The notes below the pieces were generated by a model. The model was not told the DNA's origin. It ran no database searches and saw nothing but the letters and a program-made list of their open reading frames with translations. From the IMG/VR virus record IMGVR_UViG_3300042691_037953, positions 1-47,091 of that record: DNA of 47,091 nucleotides. One strand, written 5' to 3'. Numbering within the stretch: position 1 is the first letter of the stretch; every line of letters begins with the position of its first letter. Origin of the DNA: a virus. A program made the position numbers and the translations under genes. Positions 5,937-12,527 of the stretch are shown piece by piece.

Positions 5937-6281
5937 ATGGCTAATATTTATATGATCCGCAGAAAGACCGATGGCAAGTATATTTGCGGAACCCCGCGAT
6001 ATCCTTGGTTTGTGGAAGATATCGGCAGAACCTTCTATAATATTAGGTCTGCACAGATTTGGTTAACAAGTTATCTTAATCGTTATAAGATCAAGACTTG
6101 GAAGAATGGGCGTTACCGATTCAACGCGGGAGAATTCTTTACTCCCAGCAACATTCTTATTGATTGCGAGATTGTTACTATTGAGGTAAAGCCTACAACG
6201 CTTAAGAGTGTTTTTGATTTCTCCGCTGAACTTGAAATGAAGAACAGCAAGAGGATAAAGAAGAAAAAGGATGCCGTGTAA
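5937..6281 (+). CDS. Hypothetical protein
   Basis: 114 aa, ATG with GAGAGG upstream. The N-terminal half (MANIYMIRRKTDGKY...FYNIRSAQIWLTSYL) looks like a small alpha/beta domain; the C-terminus is Lys-rich. First gene of a two-gene unit ending with tRNA-Ser. No family recognised. Confidence 0.65.
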   Translation: MANIYMIRRKTDGKYICGTPRYPWFVEDIGRTFYNIRSAQIWLTSYLNRYKIKTWKNGRYRFNAGEFFTPSNILIDCEIVTIEVKPTTLKSVFDFSAELEMKNSKRIKKKKDAV

Positions 6282-6426
6282 AAGTAATAGTCTGCACAGG
6301 ACAGACCATAATTATGAATACGATGCTTATTTCTGCATTGATTGTGATGTGTGGTTAGAAAACAAATGCGACGATCATCGTTGCAACTTTTGTCCAAAGC
6401 GTCCTGATAAGCCATCGCAAGTTTAG
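6271..6426 (+). CDS. Cys-rich mini-protein, copy 2
   Basis: 51 aa overlapping the previous gene by 11 bases. CIDCDVWLENKC and CNFCPKRPDKPSQV align with the 5332 gene. The final G of its TAG is also the first base of tRNA-Ser(GCU), so the coding and tRNA genes abut with zero spacing. Confidence 0.65.
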   Translation: MPCKSNSLHRTDHNYEYDAYFCIDCDVWLENKCDDHRCNFCPKRPDKPSQV

Positions 6427-6517
6427 GAAACGTGAGTGAGAGGCTTAAACTAGCGGTTTGCTAAACCGCCGTAGGTGTAACAATCTACCGAAGGTTCAAA
6501 TCCTTCCGTTTCCGCCA
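6426..6517 (+). tRNA. tRNA-Ser(GCU)
   Basis: Class II; acceptor GGAAACG/CGTTTCC, anticodon GCGGT TTGCTAA ACCGC, long variable arm, discriminator G, CCA. Outside the inverted-repeat bracket and driven by the 5873 promoter. Confidence 0.92.
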
Positions 6518-6521
6518 ATAA

Positions 6522-6557
6522 GCCAGTTGCCAATTCATTTTGGTAACTGGCTATTTT
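6522..6557 (+). terminator. Rho-independent terminator
   Basis: AGCCAGTTGCCA pairs with TGGTAACTGGCT (one mismatch), followed by ATTTTTTTG. Ends the 5937-tRNA-Ser unit immediately before the block A promoter. Confidence 0.85.
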
Positions 6558-6561
6558 TTTG

Positions 6562-6590
6562 TTGACTTTGAAGCCCGCTTGTGATAGGAT
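6562..6590 (+). promoter_or_regulatory. Block A promoter (leaderless)
   Basis: TTGACT, 17-bp spacer, TAGGAT (6585-6590). Only six bases separate the -10 from ATG 6597, so the transcript should start at or next to the A of the start codon. Confidence 0.8.
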
Positions 6591-6596
6591 AAAAGA

Positions 6597-6782
6597 ATGG
6601 AACCCAAGGTTGGACAGATTTGGCGTTGCAATTATGATAATGAAGAAAACTACATCTTCATAACTAAAATTACGAGCAATGGGCATAAAGTTGATTACTA
6701 TATCTTAAAAACTGGACAAACAACTTGGGATTACAAACAGCAATTTGAATTTAAGAAATGTTACGAACTGGTTAGTGGATAA
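6597..6782 (+). CDS. Block A SH3-like protein 1
   Basis: 61 aa: MEPKVGQIWRCNY...YIFITKI...VDYYIL...YELVSG. 'VGQIW' followed by three to four short strands is a small beta-barrel pattern. No SD is possible because ATG lies six bases after the -10; it is probably translated leaderless. The stop overlaps the next ATG by one base. Confidence 0.75.
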   Translation: MEPKVGQIWRCNYDNEENYIFITKITSNGHKVDYYILKTGQTTWDYKQQFEFKKCYELVSG

Positions 6783-7009
6783 TGCTTGGACATTATGTTG
6801 GTGATATGGTTATACGTTTTGATATGTCTACTGCAATTCACATTGTTGGAATAATCATAGAAGTACCAAAAAGACCAGAAGGGCTTTTCAAGGTTGGTTG
6901 GTCAGATGGTAGTTTTGGTGATTGTTATGGTTTGAAAGATATTAGACGAATGAAAAATGAAATTGAGGATTTGATGTATGGAATTACCAAAAGTTGGCGA
7001 TGTAGTTGA
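6782..7009 (+). CDS. Block A SH3-like protein 2
   Basis: 75 aa: VGDMVIRFD...HIVGIIIEVPK...FKVGWSDGSF. Closest within block A to the block B consensus (VGDLV / LGIITKI / YxVEW), so it may link the two sub-families. It overlaps the next gene by 32 bases. Confidence 0.75.
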   Translation: MLGHYVGDMVIRFDMSTAIHIVGIIIEVPKRPEGLFKVGWSDGSFGDCYGLKDIRRMKNEIEDLMYGITKSWRCS

Positions 7010-7178
7010 AAGATTAGATATGCCTTGGACTGATCATAGGTTTTATATAATCTTAGAAAATCCTTGTGAGCGTTGCTATAAAATAGTTAATGTGGTGACT
7101 GATGTAAAGTGGAATTGGAGTCTTGGTTGGGCAGATGATGCCGAGCAGGTATGGAAGCGTGAATGGCGGATCGTGTAA
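6978..7178 (+). CDS. Block A SH3-like protein 3
   Basis: 66 aa: MELPKVGDVVERLDM...FYIILENP...SLGWADDAEQVW. Begins inside the preceding gene (32-base overlap) and overlaps the next by 16 bases. Basic C-terminal tail (KREWRIV). Function unknown. Confidence 0.7.
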   Translation: MELPKVGDVVERLDMPWTDHRFYIILENPCERCYKIVNVVTDVKWNWSLGWADDAEQVWKREWRIV

Positions 7179-7360
7179 AAATCAAGATTGGGCAGATTTG
7201 GAAGTTTAAGCCAAGACCCAACGATGAACAGGATTATTTTGTATTGATCAATCGAATCACAGAACAGGTTATTGGATATCAGTATATCCATAAAGATAAG
7301 ACTGGTTGGTGTTTTGAACGAGACTTTCATAATACATATGATTTGGTGAGTGATGTATGA
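7163..7360 (+). CDS. Block A SH3-like protein 4
   Basis: 65 aa: IKIGQIWKFKPRPNDEQDYFVLINRI...YQYI...YDLVSDV. Shares the C-terminal LVSD/LVSG ending with its block A neighbours (proteins 1 and 5). ATGA overlap with the next gene. Confidence 0.75.
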   Translation: MADRVKIKIGQIWKFKPRPNDEQDYFVLINRITEQVIGYQYIHKDKTGWCFERDFHNTYDLVSDV

Positions 7361-7542
7361 GAATTCCAATTCCTGGTGAATTGTGGAAAGACGAGCATAA
7401 TAAAACCCTGCTTATAACAATGGTAAGGACAGACCATCCAGTAAGTCACGATTGGATTTTTTATTATATCGTTGACTATGATATAGATAGTAATTGTTCG
7501 CTTGCATCTTTCGTTAAATATTCAACGCTGGTGAGTGGATAA
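7357..7542 (+). CDS. Block A SH3-like protein 5
   Basis: 61 aa: MRIPIPGELWKDEHNKTLLITMVRTD...YYIVDYD...STLVSG. A divergent member in which PGELW replaces VGQIW. The stop TAA is directly followed by the next ATG. Confidence 0.7.
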   Translation: MRIPIPGELWKDEHNKTLLITMVRTDHPVSHDWIFYYIVDYDIDSNCSLASFVKYSTLVSG

Positions 7543-7764
7543 ATGGTTAAAGTAGGACAAGTCTGGAGAATATTAGAAACTAAATTGGATCTAAAAGGAG
7601 CCAATCCAGAAGATTATCTTATCGTTATCACAAAGATTTATAAAAAGAAAATGGTAGCAGATTTCTTTTATCTTGATGGTTATGATTCTGGAAGGGACGG
7701 AGAGGACGATATTAACATTCCTTGGCTTATCAAGAACGGACAATTGGAGAGTGATGTAAGATGA
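7543..7764 (+). CDS. Block A SH3-like protein 6
   Basis: 73 aa: MVKVGQVWRILE...DYLIVITKIYKKK...DFFYLDGYD. Last VGQ-type member before the unrelated MSGGHF gene, which it overlaps by ATGA. Confidence 0.75.
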   Translation: MVKVGQVWRILETKLDLKGANPEDYLIVITKIYKKKMVADFFYLDGYDSGRDGEDDINIPWLIKNGQLESDVR

Positions 7765-8033
7765 GTGGTGGACATTTCTGCGATAACAATTATATCTATT
7801 ACCGTGTGTTTCAATTCGCTGATGAACTTGAAAACGAAATCCAGAATAACAGAAAGCCAAATGATTATGGGTATTCACGAGATTTTAGTGATGAAACTCT
7901 TGTGATTTTAAAGGCAAAGGTCGAGCAGATGCGTAAAATCGCACAAGCAATGAGAGAGATTGATTATCTTTATTCTGGTGATCATGGCGAAGATAGTTTC
8001 TTGAAGATTATGAAGGAGCATGAAAATGAGTAA
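7761..8033 (+). CDS. MSGGHF-family phage protein
   Basis: 90 aa. MSGGHFCDNNYIYYRVFQFADELENEI is the signature N-terminus of a widespread phage and prophage hypothetical family (usually MSGGHFDY...). Predicted all-helical, acidic. Function unknown. Overlaps the preceding gene by 4 bases and the following gene by 8. Confidence 0.8.
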   Translation: MSGGHFCDNNYIYYRVFQFADELENEIQNNRKPNDYGYSRDFSDETLVILKAKVEQMRKIAQAMREIDYLYSGDHGEDSFLKIMKEHENE

Positions 8034-8280
8034 AGATTATGATAAGGGCTTCCAAGATGCCGTAAAGAAGGTTGGGGATCTTCTGCTTTCGGAGTTTAAA
8101 GCATACAAAAAGGAAATGAAAGGGTTTGTGAAAGATACTGATTATCTTTCTGCTTACGAAAACAAAGTTCGCATGGAAGATGCAGATTTTTATTTCCATG
8201 AAATTCGTAAGATGTTTGTAGAGAAAACCGATAGTGATAGCAATAAGACTTGTAGTTGCTTAATCTGTAAAGGAGACTAA
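8026..8280 (+). CDS. Helical hypothetical protein with C-terminal Cys cluster
   Basis: 84 aa from ATG 8026, chosen because AAGGAG ends about 8 bases upstream. A helical body (KGFQDAVKKVGDLLLSEFKAY) ends with CSCLICKGD, a possible metal-binding tail. An ATG at 8020 would add two residues. Function unknown. Confidence 0.65.
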   Translation: MSKDYDKGFQDAVKKVGDLLLSEFKAYKKEMKGFVKDTDYLSAYENKVRMEDADFYFHEIRKMFVEKTDSDSNKTCSCLICKGD

Positions 8281-8282
8281 AA

Positions 8283-8456
8283 ATGGGTTGCGCTAATTGT
8301 TGTTCGCAGGAAAAAGATGATGCTACAAGGCAAGTGATTAAGGCTATTAACCAGGATTTAGATGTATTAGAAACTGGAGCAGCGCCTGTTGGTGAATACC
8401 ACGGCAGGGATCTTCAGGATTTGCGTGAGAGACTGACAAAGTTATTTGGCAAGTAG
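8283..8456 (+). CDS. Small Cys-rich N-terminus helical protein
   Basis: 57 aa: MGCANCCSQEKDDATRQVIKAI..., starting two bases after the previous stop. The N-terminal CANCC may bind metal or be lipid-modified; the remainder is a predicted helix pair. Closes the block A transcript. AGGAG (in 'aaaggagac') serves as SD. Confidence 0.65.
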   Translation: MGCANCCSQEKDDATRQVIKAINQDLDVLETGAAPVGEYHGRDLQDLRERLTKLFGK

Positions 8457-8467
8457 CAAACAAGTTC

Positions 8468-8496
8468 TTGACTTCAAAGCCCACCTATGTTAGACT
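8468..8496 (+). promoter_or_regulatory. Block B promoter (leaderless)
   Basis: TTGACT, 17-bp spacer, TAGACT (8491-8496); ATG 8503 lies six bases downstream of the -10. The -35 region 'TTGACTTCAAAGCCC' resembles 'TTGACTTTGAAGCCC' at the block A promoter, suggesting the two promoters are duplicates. Confidence 0.8.
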
Positions 8497-8502
8497 GATC
8501 GT

Positions 8503-8727
8503 ATGGTCGAGCATAAGGTGGGCGAACTTGTTTTGATGGTTCTTAGGACTTATGAGAGAAGATACCAATACCTTGGAATTATCAAAAAGGTTGATGACGG
8601 AATAATGATTGGCACAAAAGCCTATTTTGTCGAATGGAACGACGGACAAGATAATTGGTATTCCTCAGAAAGTATCGAGGAAATGAAAAGTGACCTCTGG
8701 ACTTACTATGAATCACAAAATCGGTGA
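8503..8727 (+). CDS. Block B SH3-like protein 1
   Basis: 74 aa: MVEHKVGELVLMV...YLGIIKKVDD...YFVEWNDGQDNWYS, then a C-terminal helix ending ESQNR. Archetype of the block B family: N-terminal HKVGDLV strand, LGIITKI strand, YxVEW strand, C-terminal helix. Probably leaderless. Its last 20 bases also encode the next protein's start. Confidence 0.8.
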   Translation: MVEHKVGELVLMVLRTYERRYQYLGIIKKVDDGIMIGTKAYFVEWNDGQDNWYSSESIEEMKSDLWTYYESQNR

Positions 8728-8926
8728 TCTTATTTGGTCGCAATCTGCCCACGAAATTGCTATTATCGTTGGTTATTTTCCAAATGGTTTACATGGGTCG
8801 GCTAAATTCAAATATTCAGTTTGCCATAGTTCAACTGGCAATAGGTTCTTTTACACAGAAGAAATGATTGAAGAAGGTAAGAGACATTTAGAGGCTTTCT
8901 ATGAACGCGAAGCATCAAATCGGTGA
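8708..8926 (+). CDS. Block B SH3-like protein 2
   Basis: 72 aa: MNHKIGDLIWSQ...IAIIVGYF...YSVCHSS...EEMIEEGKRHLEAFY. I chose ATG 8708 by alignment with the other copies. Overlaps its predecessor by 20 bases and successor by 26, both in the same relative frame. Confidence 0.8.
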   Translation: MNHKIGDLIWSQSAHEIAIIVGYFPNGLHGSAKFKYSVCHSSTGNRFFYTEEMIEEGKRHLEAFYEREASNR

Positions 8927-9131
8927 TCCTGTATTTTGGCTGAAAGATGGAGTGTTTGGTTATGTTTCCGATATCAATTACGATAAAAAGTTAGACGAAA
9001 CATTTTATGTAATCACTTGGTTTCTTTCCGAAGAAATTGAATCCTCTTGGTTGGAAGAACAATTTGTTGATGAATCCAAGCGGGATCTACAAATTTATCT
9101 TGGTGAGATTCCACCAACGCAGGTTAGGTAA
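8901..9131 (+). CDS. Block B SH3-like protein 3
   Basis: 76 aa: MNAKHQIGDPVFWLKDGVFGYVSDI...YVITWFLSEE. GDPV replaces GDLV. Directly followed by TAAATG, one of the two junctions lacking the long overlap. Confidence 0.75.
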   Translation: MNAKHQIGDPVFWLKDGVFGYVSDINYDKKLDETFYVITWFLSEEIESSWLEEQFVDESKRDLQIYLGEIPPTQVR

Positions 9132-9341
9132 ATGCACCAAGTAGGCGACCCTGTGTATAGCAATTCATTTGGTCTTGGTTATATTTCCAAGATTGAAGAT
9201 ACGATTCTATACAGGAAGCATCACGTTATGTGGATGGGCGAAGCCGCTGGTTGGTACGCAGATGGTAGATGGTACGAAAGCAAAGGTATTGACACTCTCA
9301 AGATGTTCCTGCGAATGAAATTGCGCGGTGAAGATATATGA
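9132..9341 (+). CDS. Block B SH3-like protein 4
   Basis: 69 aa: MHQVGDPVYSNSFGLGYISKIED...HHVMWMGEAAGWYADG. ATGA overlap with the next member. Shares the GDPV variant with copy 3, suggesting these two are sister duplicates. Confidence 0.75.
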   Translation: MHQVGDPVYSNSFGLGYISKIEDTILYRKHHVMWMGEAAGWYADGRWYESKGIDTLKMFLRMKLRGEDI

Positions 9342-9589
9342 AACATAAAGTTGGTGATCTTGTTTATTACAAAGCAAACAAGAGAGTATTCGCAGAAGAA
9401 AACCAACCTTCAATTGGCATTATAACCAAGTGCTTTCCAAGGAAAGATACTTATTGGATTGAATGGTTGAATGACAACGATGTGCTTTATCAGAAATTAG
9501 TAATGACAGAGTTTTCTGGTCAGGCTATTGGTTGGTTTAAAAGAGATTTGCAAGAGGTATTAGGGAATGACGGAACACAAAATCGGTGA
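9338..9589 (+). CDS. Block B SH3-like protein 5
   Basis: 83 aa: MKHKVGDLVYYKANKR...SIGIITKCFPRKDTYWIEWLNDND, C-terminal GTQNR. Overlaps the next member by 23 bases. Confidence 0.8.
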   Translation: MKHKVGDLVYYKANKRVFAEENQPSIGIITKCFPRKDTYWIEWLNDNDVLYQKLVMTEFSGQAIGWFKRDLQEVLGNDGTQNR

Positions 9590-9797
9590 TCTTGTTTACC
9601 AGCTTGATGGCAAAAGCATTGGCATCATCACAAAGATCACGGATGATGATAAGGAGAGTTTGCCTCGTTACCGAATGATTTATATCATTGAATATGCAAA
9701 TGGCAAAACTGGTCGTCATTCCGCTGCCGTCATTGATGGTATGAAAAGCAATCTACAAAACCATTTAAGGAAAGAAAATGGATCACAAAGTCGGTGA
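9567..9797 (+). CDS. Block B SH3-like protein 6
   Basis: 76 aa: MTEHKIGDLVYQLDGKSIGIITKITDDD...YIIEYANGKTGRH, ending SQSR. Overlaps the next member by 20 bases. Confidence 0.8.
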   Translation: MTEHKIGDLVYQLDGKSIGIITKITDDDKESLPRYRMIYIIEYANGKTGRHSAAVIDGMKSNLQNHLRKENGSQSR

Positions 9798-9993
9798 TTT
9801 GATATATGATGATATCAGCGAAGCTATTGGAGTCATAAAGCGAATCCGTGAAGATGAAGAAAATGGAATACTCTATGATGTGGAATGGAGTAGCGGAGAA
9901 GCATCAACGGGCATTCACGGACTTACATCGGAATCAATTGACTATCTCAAGGATTTGCTAAATGCAGAACTCAAAAGGAATCAACGTCGGTGA
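9778..9993 (+). CDS. Block B SH3-like protein 7
   Basis: 71 aa: MDHKVGDLIYDDISEAIGVIKRI...LYDVEWSSGEASTG, C-terminal helix ELKRNQRR. A possible SD (AAGGAAAG) precedes ATG. Overlaps the next gene by 32 bases, the longest overlap in block B. Confidence 0.8.
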   Translation: MDHKVGDLIYDDISEAIGVIKRIREDEENGILYDVEWSSGEASTGIHGLTSESIDYLKDLLNAELKRNQRR

Positions 9994-10207
9994 TATTGTG
10001 ATGGCAAACGATTGGGATGATAACACCAATCAGCCATTTGAAGCAATTGGTATCATCTCTGCAAAGTACCGAAAGGATGGTGCGGGCAACAGATGGTTTT
10101 ATAGAATTGATTGGGCAGATGGTGGAGGAATGGCAGAATATGCAACCGAATTCGTTGAAGGATACAGAAAGAAGTATAGGAACTATGTCCGAACACAACA
10201 TCGGTGA
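9962..10207 (+). CDS. Block B SH3-like protein 8
   Basis: 81 aa: MQNSKGINVGDIVMANDWDDN...AIGIISAKYRKDG...YRIDWADGGGM. Longer N-terminus than its siblings. Overlaps the next member by 23 bases. Confidence 0.78.
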   Translation: MQNSKGINVGDIVMANDWDDNTNQPFEAIGIISAKYRKDGAGNRWFYRIDWADGGGMAEYATEFVEGYRKKYRNYVRTQHR

Positions 10208-10379
10208 TTTGGTCTACTACAGAAATATTGGCTTGGGGATGATAATAAAAGAAAATCCTAATAGGCAGTTCTGCCGATACGAAGTTATGTGGATCAACGA
10301 TCAAGAAGTGTATACATACGATGAAACACAGATCCGACAGTTAAAGGAAATCCTAAATGAGCAATCACAACGTTGGTGA
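10185..10379 (+). CDS. Block B SH3-like protein 9
   Basis: 64 aa: MSEHNIGDLVYYRNIGLGMIIKENPNRQ...YEVMWINDQEV. ATG 10185 is preferred over upstream starts because alignment with siblings begins there and the upstream extension would run deep in another frame of copy 8. Confidence 0.78.
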   Translation: MSEHNIGDLVYYRNIGLGMIIKENPNRQFCRYEVMWINDQEVYTYDETQIRQLKEILNEQSQRW

Positions 10380-10554
10380 TCTTGTTCTTGCTGGTAGTTT
10401 AGGGATCATAACAAAGATAGATAGGGATTTCCGTGTTAACTGGTATCACGTTGAATGGTGTTCCGAAGGAAATGAAGCCATCAGAAGTGCGTTTCAGGAT
10501 AATGAGATCTCGTATTTTAAAGAGGCGCTAAATCGTGAATCACAAAGTAGGTGA
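10357..10554 (+). CDS. Block B SH3-like protein 10
   Basis: 65 aa: MSNHNVGDLVLAGSLGIITKIDRDF...YHVEWCSEGNEA, ending RESQSR. One of the shortest members, showing the minimal core. Confidence 0.8.
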   Translation: MSNHNVGDLVLAGSLGIITKIDRDFRVNWYHVEWCSEGNEAIRSAFQDNEISYFKEALNRESQSR

Positions 10555-10777
10555 TCTGGTATATTATGATAGGCACGGATTAGGGATCATAACAAAGATA
10601 CGAAGCATCACAGAAGTAAAAGATATGGTAGATGCAAGCCTAAGAGGATATCTCAATGAATGTCCATACCAAGTTGAATGGGTGGGCAATGGTGGGATGA
10701 TTCAGCATTTTACCGAGCAAGAGATAACTGGATTAAAAGTCCAACTGGATACATATGAGCAAGCATCAAGTAGGTGA
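10535..10777 (+). CDS. Block B SH3-like protein 11
   Basis: 80 aa: MNHKVGDLVYYDRHGLGIITKIRSITEV...YQVEWVGNGG. The DNA 'TTAGGGATCATAACAAAGATA' region is nearly shared with copy 10, indicating recent duplication or gene conversion. Confidence 0.8.
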   Translation: MNHKVGDLVYYDRHGLGIITKIRSITEVKDMVDASLRGYLNECPYQVEWVGNGGMIQHFTEQEITGLKVQLDTYEQASSR

Positions 10778-10976
10778 TCTTGTATTAGTTGCACATCCCA
10801 AATTTAGTGAAGTTCTTGGGATCATCCAGAAAAAGAAAAGGGATGGCATATATGATGTTTATTGGCTAAATCCAATCTTAGAAGAAGATATCTCAATCGA
10901 AAGTGATGAATCAATAAAGGTATACAAGAAACACCTACAGGAATATATGGATGAACATAGAACACAAAGTAGGTGA
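10755..10976 (+). CDS. Block B SH3-like protein 12
   Basis: 73 aa: MSKHQVGDLVLVAHPKFSEVLGIIQKKKRDGIYDVYWLNP, C-terminal helix ending HRTQSR. Overlaps the next member by 26 bases. Confidence 0.8.
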   Translation: MSKHQVGDLVLVAHPKFSEVLGIIQKKKRDGIYDVYWLNPILEEDISIESDESIKVYKKHLQEYMDEHRTQSR

Positions 10977-11181
10977 TCTTGTGTTGGGTTATTTCTATTC
11001 CTATGGTGGAGAGCAGGAAAAAGAAAATCTTGGGATAATAATAAAGGTTGACGAACCTGGACTCTATTTGGTAGAATGGATTGGTAGAGATCAATATATC
11101 AAACAATGGTATGATCGTAAAGGCATCGTAATCTATACAAACGCATATGAGAGAGCATATGGGAATACCTACAGATCATAA
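10951..11181 (+). CDS. Block B SH3-like protein 13
   Basis: 76 aa: MNIEHKVGDLVLGYFYSYGG...LGIIIKVDEPGLYLVEWIGRDQY. The N-terminus IEHKVGDLV matches copy 15 (IEHKIGDMV). Confidence 0.8.
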   Translation: MNIEHKVGDLVLGYFYSYGGEQEKENLGIIIKVDEPGLYLVEWIGRDQYIKQWYDRKGIVIYTNAYERAYGNTYRS

Positions 11182-11383
11182 GGTTGGCGAACTGGTTTAT
11201 GACAGGATCCGAAATGATCTTGGAGTGATAACAAAGATAATCCATAAACCATTATATGAGTGTTGGGTAGATTGGTGCAAGGGATTACCAAAAGCATATA
11301 ACTACTATTCGATTACGGTATACAAGAAAATCTTGCAGGAGTCACTAGAAAATAAAAATGAGCATAGAACACAAAATAGGTGA
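11159..11383 (+). CDS. Block B SH3-like protein 14
   Basis: 74 aa from ATG 11159 (MGIPTDHKVGELVYD...LGVITKIIHKPLYECWVDWCKG). An in-frame ATG at 11147 would add four residues; 11159 has GAGAGAG upstream and gives the usual overlap (23 bases). Ends EHRTQNR. Confidence 0.72.
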   Translation: MGIPTDHKVGELVYDRIRNDLGVITKIIHKPLYECWVDWCKGLPKAYNYYSITVYKKILQESLENKNEHRTQNR

Positions 11384-11585
11384 TATGGTTTATTACCATT
11401 TCGTTCATCGCTCTTATAGTGGCTTTGATGATCCAAACTTGGGAATAATAGTAGCAGTAGAAACGGATCTCTATACAAGATACAAAGTCAAGTGGATAAA
11501 TAGAGAAGGTTTCAATTATTATCTAGCAGATGAAATCCTGCATCTAAAGAATATGTTTGAGGTTGTGGCAAATGTCAAATCATAA
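11358..11585 (+). CDS. Block B SH3-like protein 15
   Basis: 75 aa: MSIEHKIGDMVYYHFVHRSYSGFDDPNLGIIVAVETD...YKVKWINREG. Overlaps the last member by 14 bases. Confidence 0.8.
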   Translation: MSIEHKIGDMVYYHFVHRSYSGFDDPNLGIIVAVETDLYTRYKVKWINREGFNYYLADEILHLKNMFEVVANVKS

Positions 11586-11787
11586 GATTGGTGATCTGGT
11601 GATGGGCGTCAATATGGATGATGACCATATCCTTGGCGTGATCAAAAAGAAAAAGTTATCCTATAATGATTTGACCTATCAGGTTGAATGGGCAAACGAT
11701 TTGCATTGTGACCAATGGTATAAAGAAACCAATGTTAATGCATTCAAGATGACGTTTGATGAATATATGAGGGAAAAAGCGGAATAG
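11572..11787 (+). CDS. Block B SH3-like protein 16 (last)
   Basis: 71 aa: MSNHKIGDLVMGVNMDDDHILGVIKKKKLSYNDLTYQVEWANDLH. Lacks the RTQNR-like tail, as expected for the array end: no following gene constrains its C-terminus. Confidence 0.8.
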   Translation: MSNHKIGDLVMGVNMDDDHILGVIKKKKLSYNDLTYQVEWANDLHCDQWYKETNVNAFKMTFDEYMREKAE

Positions 11788-11889
11788 ACACACAAGGGGG
11801 ATTAATGGTGGAGTGTGTATGTTGTATAGCGCGGTATAGAGTATAATAGGATTGATGCAGCGGATACAGCGGGGAGTGGTATTTCCGCC

Positions 11890-11919
11890 ATTATACCACA
11901 ATATATAGTGGTGTGTCAA
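11890..11919 (-). promoter_or_regulatory. Minus-strand promoter facing block B
   Basis: On the minus strand TTGACA (11914-11919), 18-bp spacer ending TGG, perfect TATAAT (11890-11895). It would produce RNA antisense to the end of the block B array. Confidence 0.65.
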
Positions 11920-11962
11920 TGGGCATCGCTAAACCCCCGTAAATACAGGCTAAAAAAGGTGC

Positions 11963-11991
11963 TTGACAGGGCACCGATCCTGTGGTAGGAT
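11963..11991 (+). promoter_or_regulatory. Leaderless promoter of 11998 gene
   Basis: TTGACA, 17-bp spacer ending TGG, TAGGAT (11986-11991); ATG 11998 six bases downstream. GGTGC/GCACC flank the -35. Confidence 0.82.
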
Positions 11992-11997
11992 GGTACT

Positions 11998-12336
11998 ATG
12001 ATGAGAGAATGCACGGAATGTGGTGGCGAGTTTGATCCGCGAAGCAAGGCAAAGCGGATCGTTGGTGGTTTGTCAACCCATTGCCCCGATTGTTCGGAGG
12101 AAACCGAGGTTCGCTATTTCGGTACAAGTGCAGGAGAGGGCAAACAAGCATCGGTGCAAGTGCTAAAGTTCAATTCCCAAGAGGATAGGGATAAGTATGC
12201 AAAGTATTGGCGTGCAAGTTCAGGACTGAATACGGGTAAGCAATGCCAAATGGCATTCCGTGCTAATGAGGTAGCGGTATCCTTCCAGACCCGTGCCACC
12301 TTTACGGGTAATACAAATCATAAGGGGAAGGCGTAA
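11998..12336 (+). CDS. Zinc-ribbon hypothetical protein
   Basis: 112 aa. MMRECTECGGEFDPRSKAK...STHCPDCSE is a classic N-terminal CxxC...CxxC zinc ribbon. The C-terminal half (QVLKFNSQEDRDKYAKYWRASSG) is basic and could bind nucleic acid. Probably leaderless (ATG six bases after the -10). Function unknown. Confidence 0.72.
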   Translation: MMRECTECGGEFDPRSKAKRIVGGLSTHCPDCSEETEVRYFGTSAGEGKQASVQVLKFNSQEDRDKYAKYWRASSGLNTGKQCQMAFRANEVAVSFQTRATFTGNTNHKGKA

Positions 12337-12400
12337 TCCCATATACTCCCAGGGTGGGGGGGGTCTGCGGTTTAAGATAAAAAGGGTACATATAAATTAA

Positions 12401-12472
12401 CCAGCCGCCTGATAAGGCGGAATAGGGATAATACCTATATAGCAATAACCCAATTCCCCCTGCGGGGGCTGG
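12401..12472 (+). ncRNA. Structured element E1
   Basis: Outer stem CCAGCC (12401-12406)/GGCTGG (12467-12472) encloses three hairpins: GCC-tgataa-GGC, ATAGG-gataata-CCTAT and CCCC-ctgc-GGGG. The GGATAATACC hairpin and the layout recur in E2 (14477-14549). A G-rich tract (GGTGGGGGGGGTCT) lies upstream of E1 and a similar one precedes E2. Confidence 0.5.
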
Positions 12473-12474
12473 GC

Positions 12475-12503
12475 TTGACAAGATTAAGGGGTACTGGTAT
12501 AGT
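12475..12503 (+). promoter_or_regulatory. Promoter of Arg-rich peptide gene
   Basis: TTGACA, 17-bp spacer ending TGG, TATAGT (12498-12503), two bases after element E1. Confidence 0.85.
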
Positions 12504-12527
12504 ACTACCATAGGAGGGAGGTGCCAT

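Noticed and set aside
6597-11787. CRISPR array
   Set aside because: The repetition is at the protein and gene-junction level; units are ~200 bases of coding sequence, not short identical repeats with spacers.
11800-11850. 13-residue peptide (MVECVCCIARYRV) after block B
   Set aside because: Has a G-rich sequence upstream but is too short and unsupported by repetition or coupling.
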